Assembly (NCBI GenBank): GCA_965369375.1
Contig: CBDUQN010000100.1
Location: 1-10,840 of the forward strand
Reading direction: 5' to 3'
From: CBDUQN01 sp965369375
GTDB lineage: Bacteria > Krumholzibacteriota > Krumholzibacteriia > Krumholzibacteriales > Krumholzibacteriaceae
Length of the DNA: 10,840 nt
In this document: positions 1 through 6,423 of the stretch, piece after piece
How the letters are laid out: every line of letters begins with the position of its first letter
How positions within the stretch are numbered: the first letter of the stretch is position 1
Program-made: the position numbers and the translations under genes
The notes under the pieces: model-generated
The model's database searches: none
Seen by the model: the letters and a program-made list of their open reading frames with translations, nothing else
What the model was told of the DNA's origin: nothing

Positions 1-2
1 CA

Positions 3-21
3 ATAAATGATAGTCATTCTT
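3..21. promoter_or_regulatory. Fur-box-like palindrome upstream of the sulfatase gene
   Basis: The core AATGA-TAG-TCATT (6-18) is a perfect inverted repeat around a 3-base centre. Aligned with the classical 19-base E. coli Fur box (GATAATGATAATCATTATC), bases 3-21 match at 13 of 19 positions, including 12 of 13 core positions. It overlaps the candidate -35 element that begins at base 20, which is where a repressor would act. A second small inverted repeat, TTCTT-GAT-AAGAA (17-29), partly overlaps it. The site lies at the left window edge, so it could instead serve a gene outside the window. A chance match in AT-rich DNA is possible. Confidence 0.35.
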
Positions 22-47
22 GATAAGAAAGGGGTGATGCGACTAAT
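20..47 (+). promoter_or_regulatory. Candidate sigma-70 promoter for the sulfatase gene
   Basis: TTGATA (20-25) matches 5 of 6 bases of the -35 consensus. After a 16-base spacer, ACTAAT (42-47) matches 4 of 6 bases of the -10 consensus. This places transcription start near 54, about 45 bases ahead of the start codon at 100. A strong AGGAGG lies at 81-86 in the resulting leader. The -10 match is modest. Confidence 0.3.
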
Positions 48-99
48 CGATGATCCAAATTCGTATTTATGCAATGTAAAAGGAGGGTAGGAAGAGAAA

Positions 100-1677
100 A
101 TGGCACAGTTACCTTTGAATTTCAAAAAGGCGGGCACGTGGGCGATCGTGGGAACGATACTGGCGACGGCGACGGTTGTCGCAGTATCCGCCCGGAAGGC
201 AAAAGCCGAGACTCCCCCGGCCGCGAAGAAGCCGAACATCCTCGTGATCTGGGGTGACGATATCGGCTACTGGAATATCAGCGCCTACAACCAAGGAATG
301 ATGGGCTACGCAACCCCGAACATTGATCGAATAGCACAAGAGGGTGCGCTGTTCACCGACTGGTATGCCCAGCAGAGCTGTACCGCGGGCCGCGCCGCAT
401 TCATTACGGGGCAGCATCCGTTTCGCACCGGGCTTCTCACCATTGGCATGCCCGGCTCGCCTCAGGGAATTTCCGAGGATATGGTGACGCTCGCGACATT
501 GCTCAAACCACACGGTTACACGAGCGGTCAATTCGGAAAGAACCATCTCGGTGACCGTGACGAGCACCTGCCGACAAACCACGGCTTCGACGAGTTTTTC
601 GGGAACCTCTATCACCTCAACGCCGAAGAGGAACCGGAAACGTATTATTATCCGAAAAATCCCGAATTTCACAAGAAATGGGGTCCGCGCGGGGTTCTCA
701 GGAGCACCGCAGGCGGCAAGATCGAGGATACCGGACCGATGACTCGAAAGCGCATGGAGACAGCGGACGACGAGTTCGTTGGATCGGCGCTCGATTTCAT
801 CGATCGCGCGCACAAGGACGGAAAGCCCTTCTTTGTCTGGGTGACGACGACGCGAATGCACGTCTGGACGAGACTCAGCGAAAAGTGGTACGGCAAGTCG
901 GGGATCAGCATCTATGCCGACGGCATGCTCGAGCACGATTATGATGTGGGGCTCCTGCTCAATAAGCTGGATGATCTCGGAATCGCGGATAACACGATTG
1001 TCATGTATTCGACCGATAACGGTGCAGAAACGTTCACTTGGCCAGACGGCGGCACGATCCCCTTCCACGGTGAAAAGGGCACGACCTGGGAGGGCGGATT
1101 CCGCGTTCCTGCATTCATCCGTTGGCCCGGGGTCATCAAGCCTGGCACGAAATTCAACGGTATCGCCTCTCACGAAGATATGATCCCGACCATCATGGCG
1201 GCCCTCGGTGAGCCCGACATCAAAGAAGAGCTGAAGAAAGGGCGCAAGATCGAAGGGAGAAAATACAAGTTGCACCTCGATGGCTACAACATGCTTCCCT
1301 ACTTCAAGGGTAAGATGGATGTGTCACCCCGACGGGAGATCATGTTCTTCGATCAGGTCGGAAACCTCAACGCCATACGGGTTGACGACTGGAAGATCCA
1401 CTTCGCCGTGCTCGAGGGGAACATCACCAATGCGATCCGGTTTCAGCCGGCATGGCCCAAGGTCATCAATCTGAGAGCCGATCCCTTCGAAAAGGGACCA
1501 TTCGAGTCTGAAATGTATTTCCGGTGGATGGCCGATCAGATGTGGATGTTTGTACCCGCCCAGAGTTTCGTCGCGAAATTCCTCGGCACATTCAAGGAAT
1601 TCCCGGCCAAAGAGGGAACGACCTTGAGCATCGACGATGCGCTCAAAACTCTCACCGAATCGAATCCGAGACAGTAG
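100..1677 (+). CDS. Exported arylsulfatase-type sulfatase (Cys-type, formylglycine-dependent)
   Basis: This 525-residue protein is a type I sulfatase that should hydrolyse a sulfate ester outside the cytoplasm. Residues 9-36 look like a Sec signal peptide: Lys-Lys, a hydrophobic stretch, then AKA before ET. The mature part opens with PNILVIWGDD, giving metal ligands Asp53 and Asp54. Cys94-Thr-Ala-Gly-Arg98 is the C-x-A-x-R formylglycine site. By analogy with Pseudomonas arylsulfatase, other active-site residues are Lys147 and His149 (GKNHLG), His254, Asp306-Asn307 (STDNG) and Lys326. The catalytic set therefore looks intact. The start at 100 has AGGAGG at 81-86 (13-base spacing, slightly long) and a purine-rich GGAAGAG closer in. 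A strong terminator follows the stop. The maturase needed to activate it lies two genes downstream. The substrate cannot be told from sequence; arylsulfatase is a family label, and a polysaccharide or other sulfate ester is equally possible. Confidence 0.93.
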   Translation: MAQLPLNFKKAGTWAIVGTILATATVVAVSARKAKAETPPAAKKPNILVIWGDDIGYWNISAYNQGMMGYATPNIDRIAQEGALFTDWYAQQSCTAGRAAFITGQHPFRTGLLTIGMPGSPQGISEDMVTLATLLKPHGYTSGQFGKNHLGDRDEHLPTNHGFDEFFGNLYHLNAEEEPETYYYPKNPEFHKKWGPRGVLRSTAGGKIEDTGPMTRKRMETADDEFVGSALDFIDRAHKDGKPFFVWVTTTRMHVWTRLSEKWYGKSGISIYADGMLEHDYDVGLLLNKLDDLGIADNTIVMYSTDNGAETFTWPDGGTIPFHGEKGTTWEGGFRVPAFIRWPGVIKPGTKFNGIASHEDMIPTIMAALGEPDIKEELKKGRKIEGRKYKLHLDGYNMLPYFKGKMDVSPRREIMFFDQVGNLNAIRVDDWKIHFAVLEGNITNAIRFQPAWPKVINLRADPFEKGPFESEMYFRWMADQMWMFVPAQSFVAKFLGTFKEFPAKEGTTLSIDDALKTLTESNPRQ

Positions 1678-1700
1678 GTAATCTTGAGCGGTTACAGAAT

Positions 1701-1726
1701 TACGGGCGTCCAGCGGGGCGCCCGTA
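1701..1726 (+). terminator. Intrinsic terminator after the sulfatase gene
   Basis: TACGGGCG (1701-1708) pairs with CGCCCGTA (1719-1726). Three more inner pairs, one of them G-U, leave the tetraloop AGCG, for 11 pairs in all. The following TTCTATTC is U-rich but interrupted. It sits 24 bases after the sulfatase stop, so the sulfatase is probably transcribed alone or with partial read-through into the downstream genes. Confidence 0.7.
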
Positions 1727-1763
1727 TTCTATTCGGGAAGAGAAAGTTTTGTGTTAGAATATT

Positions 1764-1797
1764 TCTCTGCCCAGACGGAGCGCGGAGTGGTCAGAGA
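1764..1797. other. Imperfect stem-loop in the intergenic region
   Basis: TCTCTGCCCA (1764-1773) pairs with TGGTCAGAGA (1788-1797), with one C/T mismatch in ten positions and a 14-base purine-rich loop. It abuts the perfect palindrome at 1798-1821. No protein gene is convincing here: open frames crossing the region lack a ribosome site and run through the upstream terminator. Its function is unknown. Confidence 0.4.
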
Positions 1798-1821
1798 TTT
1801 ACCGCCGGCGCCGGCGGTAAA
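1798..1821. repeat. 24-base perfect GC-core palindrome followed by an A-tract
   Basis: The half-site TTTACCGCCGGC (1798-1809) is followed directly by its exact reverse complement GCCGGCGGTAAA (1810-1821). Four further A residues extend the tract to 1825. As RNA it would fold into a 9-pair stem with loop GGCGCC. It is not a canonical + strand terminator because A rather than T follows, and on the - strand the T-run precedes the hairpin. It may be a repetitive extragenic palindrome or a binding site. Confidence 0.75.
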
Positions 1822-1845
1822 AAAACCTGTCACATTACTTGTAAT

Positions 1846-1874
1846 TTGTTTTATATGAATAAGTTACATATTAT
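1846..1874 (+). promoter_or_regulatory. Candidate promoter for the barrel-protein and maturase genes
   Basis: TATTAT (1869-1874) matches 5 of 6 bases of the -10 consensus. It is preceded at 17 bases by TTGTTT (1846-1851), a weak -35 with 3 of 6 matches. The whole stretch 1838-1893 is strongly AT-rich, in contrast to the flanking coding DNA. Transcription would start near 1881, giving a leader of about 42 bases that contains the ribosome-site hairpin. Confidence 0.35.
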
Positions 1875-1902
1875 CATATTTGCTATTTTTTAAGAGTTAG
1901 TT

Positions 1903-1917
1903 GGAACCGGAGGTTCC
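1903..1917 (+). promoter_or_regulatory. Ribosome-binding site placed in a small hairpin
   Basis: GGAACC (1903-1908) and GGTTCC (1912-1917) form a perfect 6-pair stem around the loop GGA (1909-1911). The Shine-Dalgarno sequence GGAGG (1909-1913) is made of the loop plus the first stem bases, nine bases ahead of the ATG at 1923. Folding would half-expose the ribosome site, so the element could tune translation. The stem is short and no regulator is implied. Confidence 0.4.
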
Positions 1918-1922
1918 CATTA

Positions 1923-2759
1923 ATGAAGCCGCTATCTCTGCTCATGGTTCTCGGTGTAGCCGTCACCTTCTTGCTCATGACATCGCTCTGTTACGGACAG
2001 GAGACAGAGGTCGATGACGATCAGATGGTGAAGGATGCGGGAAACCCGGTTTCTACATTAATCAATCTCCCCGTTCAGGATAACATCAGCTTTGGAATCG
2101 GTTCTTACAAGAGAACGGCGCATGTCATCAAGATACAGCCGATCCGATATCAGCTCAGGGCCGGCAGATTGTATAAAGTGAGGAGCCGTTCAGTTATCCC
2201 TTTGATATACCAGCCGGATATAACACGGCCGGATGGAGGCACATTCGGGCTCGGCGATATAGCGGTCATGGGTTTTTTCTCTCCGCGCAAGTTGGGCAAA
2301 TACATCTGGGGATTAGGCCCGATTTTCTCATTTCCAACGGCGACCGACAAGGTGCTCGGAAGCGGAAAGTGGTCTGCCGGTCCTGCACTAGTGCTGGCGG
2401 CCCAGCGCAAGCGCTGGCTGGCTGGATTTCTCGCCTTCAACATATGGTCGTTTGCGGGAGATTCAGACCGGGAGAGTGTAAACAGGTTTCAGCTGGAGTA
2501 TTTCGTGCGTTTCCACCTTGGGAACAGGTGGATATTCGTCAGTTCTCCCGTCATCGCGGCGAACTGGAAGGCACCCAGAGGCGATCGGTGGCTCGTACCC
2601 TTCGGCGGTGGGATCGGGAAAATATTTCTCCTCGAGAAAAATGCGCTCAGTGTAGAGGTCCAGACATTCTACAATGCCATCCATCCCGAGACACTCCCGT
2701 TCCCGGATTGGACGCTTCGATTTCAAGTGCAGTACGTGGGCTTGATAAAGAAATCATGA
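1923..2759 (+). CDS. Outer-membrane beta-barrel protein (putative transporter, 'neuromedin U'-labelled family)
   Basis: This 278-residue protein has a clear signal peptide: hydrophobic residues 5-22, with cleavage near the CYGQ at 23-26. The rest consists of alternating polar/hydrophobic segments with Gly and aromatic girdles and no hydrophobic helix, as expected of an outer-membrane barrel. Recognisable family stretches include NPVSTLINLPVQDN (41-54), PDGGTFGLGDI (103-113), FSFPTATDKVLGSGKWSAGP (135-154), FAGDSDR (177-183) and a closing LRFQVQYV (265-272). From memory these fit proteins often mislabelled 'neuromedin U' or annotated as transporters of the phenol-degradation MetA-like barrel group. 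The ATG at 1923 is supported by GGAGG at 1909-1913. The anSME gene starts 46 bases downstream, so co-transcription is likely. A role in uptake or release of a sulfated compound or its product is inferred only from the neighbours. Confidence 0.8.
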   Translation: MKPLSLLMVLGVAVTFLLMTSLCYGQETEVDDDQMVKDAGNPVSTLINLPVQDNISFGIGSYKRTAHVIKIQPIRYQLRAGRLYKVRSRSVIPLIYQPDITRPDGGTFGLGDIAVMGFFSPRKLGKYIWGLGPIFSFPTATDKVLGSGKWSAGPALVLAAQRKRWLAGFLAFNIWSFAGDSDRESVNRFQLEYFVRFHLGNRWIFVSSPVIAANWKAPRGDRWLVPFGGGIGKIFLLEKNALSVEVQTFYNAIHPETLPFPDWTLRFQVQYVGLIKKS

Positions 2760-2805
2760 TTTGGCTTTCGAGGAAGATACGAGAGAAAGGACCGCGTAAC
2801 CGGGC

Positions 2806-4104
2806 ATGAGTGAAAGTTCGAAACAGCAGGATATGATACCAAAAGGCTTTCACGTCATGGCGAAGCCGATCGGGCCGATCTGCAATCTCCGCTGCGAGTA
2901 CTGCTTCTATCTCGAAAAAGAGGCCCTTTATCCGGACGAAGAGAATTACCGCATGTCCGATGAGGTGCTCGAAGCCTATATAAAACAGAATATCGCTTCA
3001 CAGGACAAGGAGCTTCCCGAATACCTCTTCGCATGGCAGGGTGGCGAGCCGACGCTCATGGGTCTCGACTTCTTTCGGCGAGCGGTTGAGCTCGAGAAAA
3101 AATACTGCCCGGCGGGGAAGCGTATCAGCAACACGATGCAGACAAACGGGACCCTTCTCGACGACGAATGGTGCCGGTTCCTCGCGAAAAACAATTTTCT
3201 CGTAGGTCTGAGCCTTGACGGACCACGAGAAATTCACGACGCTCATCGCATCGATCGTGGGGGAAAGCCGACGTTCGACAAGGTGATGCAGGGGCTCGAG
3301 CTTTTGAAAAAGCATAGGGTCGAGTTAAATATCCTCGCCTGCGTGAACCGCACGAGCAGCAAGCGGCCGCTCGACGTCTACCACTTTTTCAAAGAACAGG
3401 GAGTTCAATTTATTCAGTTCATTCCGATCGTGGAACGGATGCCCGATTCGGAGGCTGGGGAGCTCGGACTCGAGCTCGCCACGCCCCCAGCTCTCGATCG
3501 TGAAGAAGCGGCCCGAAAGGTCACTCCCTGGACTGTATTATCGGAAGATTACGGTGACTTTCTGAACGCCATCTTTGACGAGTGGGTCCGTAATGATGTA
3601 GGCACGGTCTTCATCATGAACTTCGAGTGGTCCTTCGCGGCGTACATGGGGCTTCCGGCCGTTTCCTGCTTCTTCATGAAGCGATGCGGACGTGCCGTGA
3701 TCCTCGAGCACAACGGCGACGTCTATTCATGTGATCACTTTATGTATCCCGATTACTTGTTGGGAAATATTCTGACGGACGATCTCGGATCAATGATCGA
3801 TTCGCCGAAGCAAATCGACTTCGGCGCTGCGAAAGAGGAGAAGCTTCCGCGGTACTGCCTCGATTGTAAGGTACTTGCCGCCTGCAGGGGTGCCTGTCCC
3901 AAGCACCGCTTCATGCAGGCCCCCGACGGTGATGCGGGTTGGAATTATTTATGTGAGGGGTACAAGAAGCATTTCAGCCATATCGCGCCCTATCTGCACG
4001 CAATGGCGAAGCTCTGGATGGAAGACAAGCCAGTCTTCGACATAATGAAACAGACGATAATCACCGTACCGAAGCGCCCGCGGGATCGCGATCTGCGGCA
4101 TTAG
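2806..4104 (+). CDS. Anaerobic sulfatase-maturating enzyme (radical SAM/SPASM, anSME)
   Basis: This 432-residue cytoplasmic enzyme oxidises the active-site Cys (or Ser) of sulfatases to formylglycine, using S-adenosylmethionine without oxygen. Cys26, Cys30 and Cys33 (CNLRCEYC) hold the radical-SAM 4Fe-4S cluster, and GGEP at 79-82 is the SAM-binding GGE motif. The C-terminal SPASM cysteines reproduce the spacing of the Clostridium perfringens enzyme. Cys288, 294, 309 and 364 fit auxiliary cluster I; Cys351, 354, 360 and 383 fit cluster II. Asp310, right after Cys309, matches its proposed catalytic base Asp277. Offset arithmetic implies about 22 extra residues between the core and SPASM parts, probably the acidic/Pro-rich 213-242 stretch. 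AAAGGA (2786-2791) precedes the ATG by 14 bases. An in-frame ATG at 2833 is less likely because its AGG is only two bases away. The natural client is the sulfatase at 100-1677. Confidence 0.95.
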   Translation: MSESSKQQDMIPKGFHVMAKPIGPICNLRCEYCFYLEKEALYPDEENYRMSDEVLEAYIKQNIASQDKELPEYLFAWQGGEPTLMGLDFFRRAVELEKKYCPAGKRISNTMQTNGTLLDDEWCRFLAKNNFLVGLSLDGPREIHDAHRIDRGGKPTFDKVMQGLELLKKHRVELNILACVNRTSSKRPLDVYHFFKEQGVQFIQFIPIVERMPDSEAGELGLELATPPALDREEAARKVTPWTVLSEDYGDFLNAIFDEWVRNDVGTVFIMNFEWSFAAYMGLPAVSCFFMKRCGRAVILEHNGDVYSCDHFMYPDYLLGNILTDDLGSMIDSPKQIDFGAAKEEKLPRYCLDCKVLAACRGACPKHRFMQAPDGDAGWNYLCEGYKKHFSHIAPYLHAMAKLWMEDKPVFDIMKQTIITVPKRPRDRDLRH

Positions 4105-4129
4105 ACCTCATCTTGAGTGCAACCAATTC

Positions 4130-4158
4130 TTGACAAACATAACTGGTTTATAAAGAAT
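4130..4158 (+). promoter_or_regulatory. Candidate promoter for the HdeD-family gene
   Basis: A perfect -35 hexamer TTGACA (4130-4135) is followed, after 17 bases, by AAGAAT (4153-4158), a 4 of 6 match to the -10 consensus. TATAAA (4149-4154) is a better hexamer but would give a spacer of only 13 bases. A small hairpin, TTCCGG (4210-4215) with CCGGAA (4225-4230), lies in the presumed leader just ahead of the ribosome site. Confidence 0.45.
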
Positions 4159-4249
4159 CTTTGGAACTGAGCGGACATCTCTCGGTGTTTCTTCAGCGAA
4201 CAGTACCTTTTCCGGTGTTATGCGCCGGAATATCGAAAGGGGAATAAAA

Positions 4250-4831
4250 ATGCAGGACGCCGCAGGTGAGAAGAGTGTATTCCAGAAATTCTGTTCCGCC
4301 GTATGGTGGATCTTGCTGCTGAGGGGAATCTTCGCCGTTGTCCTCGGTTTACTTCTTGTAACCCGCCCGCAGGTGACACTCATGGTGATGCTGATGTTTA
4401 TCGGCGCCTACTGGCTCATAGACGGGATCTTTACCCTTGTCGGGGCGATCCAGGGGCGCAAGAGCTACCCCAACTGGGGGTGGGGTGCCTTTGTCGGTAT
4501 CTTGAGTATCATCGCGGGGTTCATAGTCTTCGGCAGGCCGCTTGCAGCGTCGTTATTAACGCAAGTAGTCGTCATGTACCTGATCGCATTTCTCGCCCTC
4601 TTTTTCGGCATATCGGGAATCGTCACGGGTATCAGGCTCCGCAAGGAAATCAGCAACGAGTGGTCGACGATTCTCAGCGGAGTGCTTGCGACACTATTCG
4701 GCATACTGCTGCTCATCTCACCCGTTTTTTCGGCGACGATTCTCATTGTGACGATCGGGATCCTCGCTATCCTGTTCGGGATCGGGATAGTAGTTGCCGC
4801 ATTCCAAATCCGCAGTGCCTGCAGGGCGTAG
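4250..4831 (+). CDS. HdeD-family (DUF308) six-helix membrane protein
   Basis: From this start the protein has 193 residues and six hydrophobic segments, near 18-37, 42-66, 79-95, 101-126, 139-157 and 162-186. These form two internally similar three-helix halves, the layout of HdeD/DUF308 inner-membrane proteins. Family-typical features are the RGIFAVVLGLLL (25-36) segment, YWLIDGIF (54-61) and the repeated ILSxxxGxxxxxxP pattern. E. coli HdeD is linked to acid resistance at high cell density, but its molecular activity is not established, so no reaction is assigned. I chose the ATG at 4250 over the in-frame ATG at 4220 because GAAAGGGG (4235-4242) sits seven bases before 4250 and nothing suitable precedes 4220. 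It likely has its own promoter and ends at a hairpin shared with the converging hydrolase gene. Confidence 0.85.
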   Translation: MQDAAGEKSVFQKFCSAVWWILLLRGIFAVVLGLLLVTRPQVTLMVMLMFIGAYWLIDGIFTLVGAIQGRKSYPNWGWGAFVGILSIIAGFIVFGRPLAASLLTQVVVMYLIAFLALFFGISGIVTGIRLRKEISNEWSTILSGVLATLFGILLLISPVFSATILIVTIGILAILFGIGIVVAAFQIRSACRA

Positions 4832-4895
4832 GTGATGTTACCGGTCGAAATAAGGACAAATCGGCCTCGAGGCAAACAGTATGATTCAGCAGAAG

Positions 4896-4925
4896 AATGG
4901 GCAGGGGGCCAACACCCTGCCCATT
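4896..4925. terminator. Shared hairpin between converging genes
   Basis: AATGGGCAGGG (4896-4906) pairs perfectly with CCCTGCCCATT (4915-4925) across an 8-base loop, giving an 11-pair stem. It lies between the stop of the HdeD-family gene (4831) and the stop of the hydrolase gene on the other strand (4966). The T-tracts are short: TTTATAT on the + strand and TTCTTCT on the - strand. It probably works as a bidirectional terminator. Confidence 0.7.
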
Positions 4926-4965
4926 TATATCGAGAGTTGTAAATTCAGCTGTACGAGCGGCTCGC

Positions 4966-6207
4966 CTATTCCGGAACCTTCTCGTTGCTACCGAACATTT
5001 CGTTGATGTGGGCGTATACCTTTTCGAGCACATCCCGATGCACGACGCGACCCTCGAGCAACATCTCGGACAATGCAGTCCGCCTCAGAGATGGATCGGG
5101 CGGCACGAGCGGGATAGTCGAAGGTTGCGGCCATACTGCCTCTTCAACAGCCGCCATACGGACCTTGATGTCGTCCTTTGTGATGTTGAAGACCATGTAA
5201 TCCTGCGCCAGCGCGAGCGGTCCGTCATAGGCCATGTGAATATCCCGCAGCACGGCCGGAGATGTGTCGAAATCGTTGAAGAAGTGGTAAGCGACCGCCA
5301 TCCGGGGATTCGTCTCGGCCATGACCTTGCCGAACTGCGCGGGCGATGTGTGGATCTGCGTGCCGACATTGAGCGCCGCCTCCGGCGTGAAGCCCTGTTT
5401 CTCGACGAGCGATTCGGGTGTGACAAAGGCTTCGTGGATTGAAATGTCTGCATTTTTTGTATGTTTGATCCACCACTTGTTCGGGAAGGTGTCGGAGCTA
5501 TAGCAGAATTTGAGCCCGTTCCATTCCAGGATGAAGCTCACACAACCGTCGAAGATATGTATCGCGGGGATCGTGCGGATCGTGACGCCATTCTTCTCGT
5601 AGACAATCTTGTTGACCGCGGTGTAATCGAATTCGGTGACTTTCAGAAACGCACCGCGCGTGTCCGTGTTTCCCATGCGCGTGTCAATGTCCCACGCAAG
5701 CATAGCTTCGAAGTGCTCCATCGCCACCTTCGTTCCATACTTGGGCTCGATGCTGTTCGGTCCCCACACTTGCAGCGGCACGACACGGTTTGCAACGATG
5801 CCGCCGCAATAAAGTGCGTCGAGGTCACCAAAGTGGTCCGAATGCAGATGGCCGATGAAGACCTTGTCGAGGTAGTTGTAGGGGATCTGCAGTGCCGAGA
5901 TGCGCTCCGCCGAGCCTGTGCCGATGTCGAAGAGAAACTTGTCCCCATTGCCGAGCTCGACGAGCCAGCATGCGGCGGCTTGTTTCGGCCGCGCGTTTGG
6001 CATCCCGGTGCCGCATGCGATCACGCGCATTTCATTCGGTCCGAGATCCTCGGTGCCGGGGTAATACATCTCCCGGTCAGCCAGCGCCCGGACCGGCGAG
6101 GTCTTAGGCTCGGCCTCCGAATCAGCCGACTGCAATGCCAGGCCGACGATCAGCCCCGCGCAGGCAAGGAATCCGGCGGTGAACGATATGAGCCACTTTA
6201 CCTTCAT
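4966..6207 (-). CDS. Exported metallo-beta-lactamase-fold hydrolase (RNase Z-like, GntH-labelled family)
   Basis: This 413-residue protein carries an N-terminal hydrophobic segment (5-26) that is a signal peptide or anchor, so it acts outside the cytoplasm. A metallo-beta-lactamase domain follows. His120-Leu-His122-Ser-Asp124-His125 is the HxHxDH metal motif. Further likely ligands are His217 (PAIH), Asp239 (SSDT) and His308 (AYHFFND), enough for a two-metal site. The segment RVIACGTGMPNARPKQAAACWLVE (61-84) is typical of RNase Z/arylsulfatase-like hydrolases. The stretches WLVELGNGDKFLFDIGTGSA and NVGTQIHTSPAQFGKVM resemble proteins labelled 'guanitoxin biosynthesis MBL-fold hydrolase GntH'. 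No other guanitoxin gene is nearby, so that pathway is not inferred. AGGAGG (complement of 6216-6221) stands eight bases before the ATG. Its substrate is unknown; the RNase Z-like subgroup includes sulfatases and phosphodiesterases, which may fit the neighbouring sulfatase module. Confidence 0.88.
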   Translation of the reverse strand: MKVKWLISFTAGFLACAGLIVGLALQSADSEAEPKTSPVRALADREMYYPGTEDLGPNEMRVIACGTGMPNARPKQAAACWLVELGNGDKFLFDIGTGSAERISALQIPYNYLDKVFIGHLHSDHFGDLDALYCGGIVANRVVPLQVWGPNSIEPKYGTKVAMEHFEAMLAWDIDTRMGNTDTRGAFLKVTEFDYTAVNKIVYEKNGVTIRTIPAIHIFDGCVSFILEWNGLKFCYSSDTFPNKWWIKHTKNADISIHEAFVTPESLVEKQGFTPEAALNVGTQIHTSPAQFGKVMAETNPRMAVAYHFFNDFDTSPAVLRDIHMAYDGPLALAQDYMVFNITKDDIKVRMAAVEEAVWPQPSTIPLVPPDPSLRRTALSEMLLEGRVVHRDVLEKVYAHINEMFGSNEKVPE

Positions 6208-6271
6208 CGTAATAACCTCCTGTGTTGAACGTCCTGTATGCTTAAATTTAGTCTGAATGCCTTAGATAGTA

Positions 6272-6301
6272 ATACTACTTTTTTTTTAACTGCGCCGTCA
6301 A
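6272..6301 (-). promoter_or_regulatory. Candidate promoter for the MBL-fold hydrolase gene
   Basis: Read on the - strand, TTGACG (complement of 6296-6301) matches 5 of 6 bases of -35. After an 18-base spacer containing nine consecutive A residues, TAGTAT (complement of 6272-6277) matches 4 of 6 bases of -10. The start would fall near 6265, about 58 bases before the ATG. The palindrome TAGTA-A-TACTA (6267-6277) overlaps the -10 element and could be a small operator. Confidence 0.4.
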
Positions 6302-6388
6302 GAATTGTTCTAAATTTTGCTATAGACGAAGTGCAAGACACGAGAAAACAGGTGGGTAGGGTACTGCCAGCTCGGATTTTTTCATTAA

Positions 6389-6417
6389 TTGAAAATTCCC
6401 GGTAGTTTTGGGATACT
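6389..6417 (+). promoter_or_regulatory. Candidate promoter for the ABC operon, possibly leaderless
   Basis: TTGAAA (6389-6394) matches 5 of 6 bases of -35. After exactly 17 bases, GATACT (6412-6417) matches 4 of 6 bases of -10. The -10 element ends only six bases before the ATG at 6424, so transcription would start at or near the start codon. No Shine-Dalgarno sequence is visible ahead of 6424, which agrees with a leaderless message. The inverted repeat TTTTCA-N5-TGAAAA (6379-6395) covers the -35. No match to a known Zur box was seen. Confidence 0.35.
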
Positions 6418-6423
6418 CACAGC

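Noticed and set aside
109..1275. A 388-codon open frame on the - strand, antisense to the sulfatase gene
   Set aside because: It mirrors the coding frame of a well-supported sulfatase. Its translation is rich in Arg/His/Glu with no recognisable domain, and no ribosome site was seen.
1684..1893. A 69-codon + strand open frame after the sulfatase
   Set aside because: It runs straight through a terminator hairpin, a palindrome and an AT-rich promoter region. It has no convincing ribosome site and no domain.
4303..4884. A 193-codon + strand frame overlapping the HdeD-family gene
   Set aside because: It is an out-of-frame shadow of a six-helix membrane protein and its own translation has no membrane segments or known motifs.
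4966..6207. Guanitoxin biosynthesis as the role of the GntH-like hydrolase
   Set aside because: The family label is the only link. No other guanitoxin genes occur in the window, and the neighbours are a sulfatase module and an ABC operon.
5461..6228. A 255-codon + strand frame opposite the MBL-fold gene
   Set aside because: The - strand product has complete metal-binding motifs, a signal peptide and an AGGAGG ribosome site. The opposite frame has none of these.
6208..6423. A Zur box controlling the putative zinc operon
   Set aside because: I searched the divergent intergenic region by eye for the Zur palindrome and saw no acceptable match. Only short AT-rich inverted repeats are present.
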